A stretch of 16,870 bases of DNA. It comes from Heyndrickxia sporothermodurans (GTDB taxonomy: Bacteria > Bacillota > Bacilli > Bacillales > Bacillaceae_C). Below, piece by piece: positions 13,752-16,870 of this stretch. The stretch lies in the NCBI RefSeq assembly GCF_016785185.1, contig NZ_JAEKDY010000072.1, one strand, 5' to 3'. The notes beneath the pieces were generated by a model. It ran no database searches. It was given only the letters and a program-made list of their open reading frames with translations, and was not told the DNA's origin. A program made the position numbers and the translations under genes. Position 1 is the first letter of the stretch; each line of letters opens with the position of its first letter.

Positions 13752-14561
13752 TTAATTTGATTTGACTCTTGGAAGGATAAGCACTTCAACGCGACGATTT
13801 TTGGCTCTGCCCTCTTCAGTCGCATTTGATGCGATTGGCTGGTATTCACCATACCCTTTAACACTAAAGTTTTTTGCCTCTAAATGTTTATTATGCAAAA
13901 TAACTTTCATGAAGTTATAGGCCCTCATCATACTTAATTCCCAATTAGATTCAAAATTAGAATTATGGATCGGCACATTATCTGTATGGCCACTGATAAG
14001 AATGTTTCTAGGTGGATCCATTACAAGTAATTTAGACACTTCTTTTGCAATTTTTATATTTTCTCCTGTAATGTCCGCATTTCCCGAACCGAAAAGGACA
14101 TTATCCCGTATCGTTAGCAGCAATCCTTCCGTTGTTAACGATGTAGCAAACTTTCCTGATAAATTGTTTTCTTTTATATATTTGTTTATCTTAGCTTGTA
14201 CTTCTGCTAATTCTTCATGATCTTTTAACTTTAGCTGGTTGAACTTCTCTTTTTCTTCATCTGCAGCTTTTTGATCTGCGTTTGTCTTTTCTTTATTAGC
14301 TTCAGTTTTTTTCTGCGGAACTGTTGATTGAAAATTGTTCTCTTGCTGTGGATTAGAATAATCCATCACACCGACACCAGAAGAAAAAATGCCGTTGAAT
14401 ACTTTAGAAAGCTGCTGAAATTTTTGCGCATCGACTGTACTTGAAGCAAATAATACGATAAATAAAGCTAATAGTAATGTCATTAAATCGGAATAAGGAA
14501 GTAACCAAGATTCATCAGGATGCCCTTCATCGTGATTTTTTCTTTTCTTTTTCTTACTCAT
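13752..14561 (-). CDS. motB: Flagellar stator protein MotB
   Basis: The 269-residue protein is the peptidoglycan-anchored part of the flagellar stator. A charged N-terminus (MSKKKKRKNHDEG) leads into a single membrane helix with LLPYSDLMTLLLALFIVLFA; Asp25 is the ion-carrying residue. A linker with a charged, coiled-coil-like segment (about 85-130) precedes the OmpA-like peptidoglycan-binding domain with ISGHTDNVPIH, and later GYGEYQPIASNAT and GRAKNRRVE. The helix resembles proton-type MotB more than sodium-type MotS. I chose the ATG at 14561, whose first bases overlap the motA stop (ATGAGTAA), so translation is probably coupled. A GTG at 14570 is possible but deeper in motA. It is co-transcribed with motA from the SigD promoter. 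Confidence 0.95.
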   Translation of the reverse strand: MSKKKKRKNHDEGHPDESWLLPYSDLMTLLLALFIVLFASSTVDAQKFQQLSKVFNGIFSSGVGVMDYSNPQQENNFQSTVPQKKTEANKEKTNADQKAADEEKEKFNQLKLKDHEELAEVQAKINKYIKENNLSGKFATSLTTEGLLLTIRDNVLFGSGNADITGENIKIAKEVSKLLVMDPPRNILISGHTDNVPIHNSNFESNWELSMMRAYNFMKVILHNKHLEAKNFSVKGYGEYQPIASNATEEGRAKNRRVEVLILPRVKSN

Positions 14562-15345
14562 TCGCTTCACTACTTTCTTCTAACAGCTTTTTCCGTTCTC
14601 CAACAGGAAGATAGGAGGCTAATTTTTGCTCAATGACTTTCGGAGCATCACCAGCAAGAATGGATAGTACTCCTTCGAGCATAATTTCCTTCCTTTTTGC
14701 TTCTTCTTTGGATTTTCGTTTCAGTTTATTGGCGAATGGATGCCATAATACGTACCCGGTAAATATCCCAAGCAATGTGGCAATGAAGGCAGCAGAAATT
14801 GCATGTCCCAATTTTTCCGTATCCCCCATATTTCCTAGTGCAGCAATAAGTCCAAGTACCGCACCAAGTACGCCAAGTGTAGGAGCATATGTCCCCGCTT
14901 GTGAAAAAATGGCAATTCCCGCTTGATGTCGACCTTCCATCGCATCAATTTCCTCACTTAACACATCCCGAATATATTCAGCACTTTGTCCATCAACCGC
15001 AAGACTAAGTCCATTTTTTAAAAATGGGTCCTCCACCTCTTCTAATTTCGCTTCAAGCGCAAGTAATCCTTCCTTTCGCGCTACTTGTGCCCAGTCAGAA
15101 AATAGATTGATGATGTCTTTTTCGCTCATATTTTTCTTTTCTTTAAAGATGACTCCAAATAATTTTGGCACCCTTTTTATTTCACTCGTAGGAAAAGCGA
15201 TCGTTACCGCAGCAATGGTCCCTAAAATAATAATTAAAAATGCAGCGGGATTTACTAATGCATTTAGGGGGACGCCTTTCATAACCATTCCTACGCCGAT
15301 GGCCACTACTCCTAAAATAACCCCAATTACCGATGTTTTGTCCAT
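14554..15345 (-). CDS. motA: Flagellar stator protein MotA
   Basis: The 263-residue membrane protein forms the ion channel of the flagellar stator with MotB. Four helices are visible: two near the N-terminus (SVIGVILGVVAIGVGM, and PAAFLIIILGTIAAVTIAF) and two after residue 145 (TYAPTLGVLGAVLGLIAAL, and AAFIATLLGIFTGYVLW). Between them lies the large cytoplasmic loop that contacts the FliG ring, with charged residues such as those in the ARKEGLLALEAKLEE segment. The prolines in YAPTLG and WHPFANK are the conserved positions for coupling. B. subtilis MotA is about 270 aa. The ATG at 15345 follows AGGGTGA. It is first in the motAB operon, overlapping motB by 8 bp. Confidence 0.95.
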   Translation of the reverse strand: MDKTSVIGVILGVVAIGVGMVMKGVPLNALVNPAAFLIIILGTIAAVTIAFPTSEIKRVPKLFGVIFKEKKNMSEKDIINLFSDWAQVARKEGLLALEAKLEEVEDPFLKNGLSLAVDGQSAEYIRDVLSEEIDAMEGRHQAGIAIFSQAGTYAPTLGVLGAVLGLIAALGNMGDTEKLGHAISAAFIATLLGIFTGYVLWHPFANKLKRKSKEEAKRKEIMLEGVLSILAGDAPKVIEQKLASYLPVGERKKLLEESSEANE

Positions 15346-15386
15346 TTACTTCACCCTAATTTTCCAAAATCTTATTTCTATCCTTT

Positions 15387-15413
15387 ATATCGACAAAGAA
15401 ATGGATTTTTTTA
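15387..15413 (-). promoter_or_regulatory. SigD (flagellar sigma) promoter of motAB
   Basis: On the minus strand TAAA (15413-15410) and GTCGATAT (15394-15387) are separated by exactly 15 bp. The SigD consensus is TAAA-N15-GCCGATAT, so 11 of 12 bases match. The start site near 15380 leaves about 35 nt before the motA ATG. Confidence 0.9.
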
Positions 15414-15442
15414 GAGTAAAACAGCAAAACTTCGACATCTTT

Positions 15443-15817
15443 CTATTTCAAAAATTTCTTTTCTATTTTTTGCTCATAGTTTTTAAATACGGAGGAATTC
15501 GTTTTCCCTCCTTTTTTCGATACAAGTTCATTGTACTTTAACATTTTTTCATTCAGCTTGTGGGTGAGTTCTTCTTTATTTAGTTCATTTTTGCTTTGTT
15601 TAATGAGGTCTTCGATCGTCATTAGTTCTTTTTTCACCGATGCTTCTTCAGGGGAAAATCCCGCATTACGCATAATCCGATAGGCCATGCGCAAATCTTC
15701 TGGAATGTTAGCTAGCTCATCGTCCGGAAGTGGTTTTCCATATCCTGGTAAATTTTTAAATTCCCCATTTTTATATGCTTCACGAATCCGATCTTCCGTT
15801 AATCTAAAAAAGTCCAT
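15443..15817 (-). CDS. DUF1992 (DnaJ-homolog C28 conserved domain) protein, YflB-like
   Basis: The 124-residue soluble protein carries the DUF1992 signature at its start: EDRIREAYKNGEFKNLPGYG (about residues 8-27), then KPLPDD and a MAYRIMRNAGFSPEE segment. The rest is a charged helical region (KKELMTIEDLIKQSKNELN and following) that could form a coiled coil, with a lysine-rich tail. This domain occurs in the C-terminal part of eukaryotic DNAJC28 and as a stand-alone bacterial protein, where its function is unknown. I start at the ATG at 15817, which has AAGGGTGA upstream; the longer frame from 15904 has no site. It precedes motA on the same strand, but motA has its own SigD promoter in between, so they are separate units. 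Confidence 0.85.
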   Translation of the reverse strand: MDFFRLTEDRIREAYKNGEFKNLPGYGKPLPDDELANIPEDLRMAYRIMRNAGFSPEEASVKKELMTIEDLIKQSKNELNKEELTHKLNEKMLKYNELVSKKGGKTNSSVFKNYEQKIEKKFLK

Positions 15818-15928
15818 AACAGTCACCCTTTCGTTTAATTTCTTACTTTTATTATATCGAATTTGCTTTATATAGATGTAGGATTCGGTTGTTATTTTTG
15901 ACAAAATTCAAACTATTTTCTCTTGATT

Positions 15929-15957
15929 TTGCCTTGATGGAAATTTAACGTGATAAT
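15929..15957 (+). promoter_or_regulatory. SigA promoter of the 54-aa gene
   Basis: TTGCCT (15929-15934) and GATAAT (15952-15957) have 17-bp spacing, 4/6 and 5/6 matches. The start near 15964 gives a leader of about 57 nt before the ATG at 16021. Confidence 0.6.
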
Positions 15958-16020
15958 GTAACGATTTTTGGAGAATCTAATCAGGAATGATATCACTTAA
16001 GAAGGCAGGTGTGTGGAAAA

Positions 16021-16185
16021 ATGGCTAGAGGGACTGGTTTTAATCATAAGAAAAAAGGACATCCGGGTAATTTCCCACAAAACAGCTTAACTGAGAAACA
16101 TTCAAAAGAGGCTATCGGTGATGAAGAATTCATCGTGACAAGAGAAGCATTTAAAAATCGTGTTGAAGAGGAAGAAGTTGAATAA
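16021..16185 (+). CDS. Small hydrophilic protein (54 aa), unknown
   Basis: The product starts MARGTGFNHKKKGHPGNFPQ, continues with NSLTEKHSKEAIGDEEFIVT and ends in an acidic tail EEEEVE. It therefore has a basic, glycine-rich N-terminal half and an acidic helical C-terminal half. No membrane segment, cysteine or known motif is visible. It has a complete set of signals: a 17-bp-spaced promoter (15929-15957), AGGTG before the ATG, and an intrinsic terminator at 16198-16236. It is divergent from the DUF1992 gene. The size and composition recall small Bacillus sporulation or stress proteins, but I do not recognise a family. Confidence 0.72.
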   Translation: MARGTGFNHKKKGHPGNFPQNSLTEKHSKEAIGDEEFIVTREAFKNRVEEEEVE

Positions 16186-16197
16186 GAATTCATCGAT

Positions 16198-16238
16198 AAA
16201 GAGTTGAACCTGTTGCTAGGGTCAGCTCTTTTTTCTTA
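16198..16238 (+). terminator. Terminator of the 54-aa gene
   Basis: AAAGAGTTGAACC (from about 16198) pairs with GGGTCAGCTCTTT (16220-16232), with wobble and mismatch positions, followed by a run of T residues. It begins 13 bp past the stop. Confidence 0.85.
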
Positions 16239-16273
16239 ATTTAATGACTGATAAAAGTCTTGTAATAGATGTA

Positions 16274-16378
16274 TTACCACGGAGGATACAAAATTAGTGA
16301 ACCATCCTCTCATACTACAAAAGCTTTTAAATATCCTAAGGGCTTTAGAACTGTTTTTCCATTTTTCACAGGCTGCAT
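16274..16378 (-). pseudogene. Possible gene remnant or 22-aa micro-ORF
   Basis: The gap 16239-16440 holds no clear gene. On the minus strand a frame from ATG 16378 encodes MQPVKNGKTVLKPLGYLKAF-VV and stops at a TGA (16312-16310). The same frame then continues EDGSLILYPPW to a TAA at 16274. The composition looks protein-like and suggests the tail of a decayed gene broken by a nonsense codon, but upstream the frame has further stops. A GGGAG lies too close to the ATG for efficient use. I do not recognise the family. Confidence 0.25.
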
Positions 16379-16440
16379 CTGCTCCCAGATCTAGTATTTG
16401 CTTTGCTAATCAACTCAATCTAAAGCTATTAGAGCATTAA

Positions 16441-16745
16441 CAATTCAAAAAGAAGGATTGAAGACCAAGATACGTTAAGAAATTGAATCTTGGGAGGCAA
16501 AAAGATGGAATAGAGACCAAGATGCTTTGCGAGGAGGAATCTTGGTCAACAAAAAGGCGGAATGAAGCCCAAGATGCGTTACGAAAGGCAATCTTGGTCA
16601 ACAAAAAGGCGGAATGAAGCCCAAGATGTGTTACGAAAGGCAATCTTGGTCGACAAAAAGGCGGAATGAAGCCCAAGATGTGTTGCGAAAAGGAATCTTG
16701 GTCGACAAAAAGGCGGAATGAAGCCCAAGATGCGTTACGAAAGGA
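16441..16745. repeat. 52-bp tandem hairpin array, six copies
   Basis: The unit start recurs at 16463, 16515, 16567, 16619, 16671 and 16723, every step exactly 52 bp. Each unit contains CCAAGAT, a loop of about 15 bases with GCG..ACGAAAGG, and ATCTTGG, a perfect 7-bp stem; in the second copy the stem extends to GACCAAGAT/ATCTTGGTC. The first two copies are the most diverged and the last is cut short by the insertion sequence. Open frames run through the array on the minus strand because stops are absent, but 52 is not a multiple of three and no start signals are present. Confidence 0.95.
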
Positions 16746-16774
16746 TTAAGTCCATATAATTGTGTAAAAAGAAA

Positions 16775-16845
16775 GGTCATCATCATGATCCGTGTTACAA
16801 TGTTTTCGACCAAGAAAACCATAAACGGAGGACATGATGATGACC
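16775..16845 (+). promoter_or_regulatory. Inverted repeat and extended -10 controlling transposase start
   Basis: GGTCATCATCATG (16775-16787) and CATGATGATGACC (16833-16845) are exact reverse complements. The second arm covers the start codons. Between them is TGTTACAAT (16793-16801), an extended -10 (TGN plus TACAAT), predicting a start near 16808, after the first arm. The -35 region is poor. Internal transcripts would therefore lack the first arm, whereas transcripts entering from outside would fold over the start. Confidence 0.55.
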
Positions 16846-16870
16846 CAAATCAATATTACTATAAACTTAG
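16840..16870 (+). CDS. Transposase, N-terminal end only (cut by window edge)
   Basis: Three ATG codons in a row (16834, 16837, 16840) follow GGAGG at 16827-16831. Spacing favours the third, giving MTQINITINL before the window ends. This opening resembles IS256-family DDE transposases, which cut and paste the element, but ten residues cannot prove it. Confidence 0.55.
   Translation, partial: MTQINITINL

Larger units (their letters stand above)
16746..16870 (+). mobile_element. Left end of an insertion sequence, probably IS256 family
   Basis: The 52-bp array breaks off at about 16745. The next bases, AAGTCCATATAATTGTGTAA from about 16748, resemble the terminal inverted repeats I recall for IS256-family elements. 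A leader with a hairpin and an extended -10 follows, and then a reading frame beginning MTQINITINL, like the opening of IS256-type transposases. The right end, the transposase body and any target duplication lie outside the window, so the family call is tentative. Confidence 0.6.

Noticed and set aside
15107..15541. 144-aa plus-strand open frame
   Set aside because: It is antisense to motA and runs across the SigD promoter; no start signal.
16297..16440. Plus-strand GTG frame of 47 codons after a GGAGG
   Set aside because: The spacing to GTG is long (about 11 bp), the composition is not convincing, and the opposite strand looks at least as protein-like. Left unannotated.
16437..16822. Two minus-strand open frames with repeated SWASFRLFVDQD-like peptides
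   Set aside because: They arise because the 52-bp repeat lacks stops in this direction. The period is not a multiple of three, there are no ribosome sites, and one frame runs into the insertion sequence.

Overview
This is a low-GC Firmicute chromosome segment, most likely from the Bacillaceae (Bacillus sensu lato). The main reason is that several genes belong to families I associate with the B. subtilis yfk/yfl region: YfkD, ChaA (YfkE), YfkF, YfkH, YfkK, MapB (YflG) and a YflB-like DUF1992 protein. Shine-Dalgarno sites are strong (GGAGG type), starts are often GTG or TTG, and a T-box leader and a SigD flagellar promoter are present. I cannot name the species.

Layout. Positions 1-2231 are a decaying minus-strand edge: an apparently intact Met T-box leader in front of only the first 115 codons of a methionyl-tRNA synthetase, a GNAT acetyltransferase split by one in-frame TGA, and an intact YoaP-like acetyltransferase. 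Positions 2232-3220 hold no gene but a striking tandem array with an exact 104-bp period. Positions 3221-6990 are the yfkD-chaA-yfkF block, with a small plus-strand promoter-to-terminator unit that may encode an sRNA between yfkD and chaA. Positions 7141-9066 encode a P1B-type metal efflux ATPase (PfeT/ZosA type), and 9252-9791 a type I signal peptidase. A small basic peptide gene, yfkH and yfkK follow. Positions 11225-12640 contain a palindromic repeat, a frameshifted PQQ-type sugar dehydrogenase lipoprotein gene and a 52-bp repeat array. Next come mapB, the motAB stator operon with a clear SigD promoter, a DUF1992 gene and a 54-aa orphan gene. The window ends in a second 52-bp array and the left end of an insertion sequence, probably IS256 family, whose transposase gene is cut by the window edge.

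How the parts fit. Most genes are monocistronic or in two-gene units bounded by good intrinsic terminators. Themes are cation homeostasis (ChaA Ca2+/H+ exchange, PfeT/ZosA metal efflux), envelope and secretion (signal peptidase, YfkH, YfkF), protein maturation (MapB) and motility (MotA/MotB). At least three genes are damaged (metS fragment, GNAT, sugar dehydrogenase).

The most unusual content is non-coding. Three tandem arrays have periods of 104, 52 and 52 bp. The first resolves into five degenerate 21-bp subunits and carries many near-DnaA-box words; the other two share a hairpin design. The insertion sequence has a perfect 13-bp inverted repeat placed so that only read-through transcripts would hide the transposase start codon.
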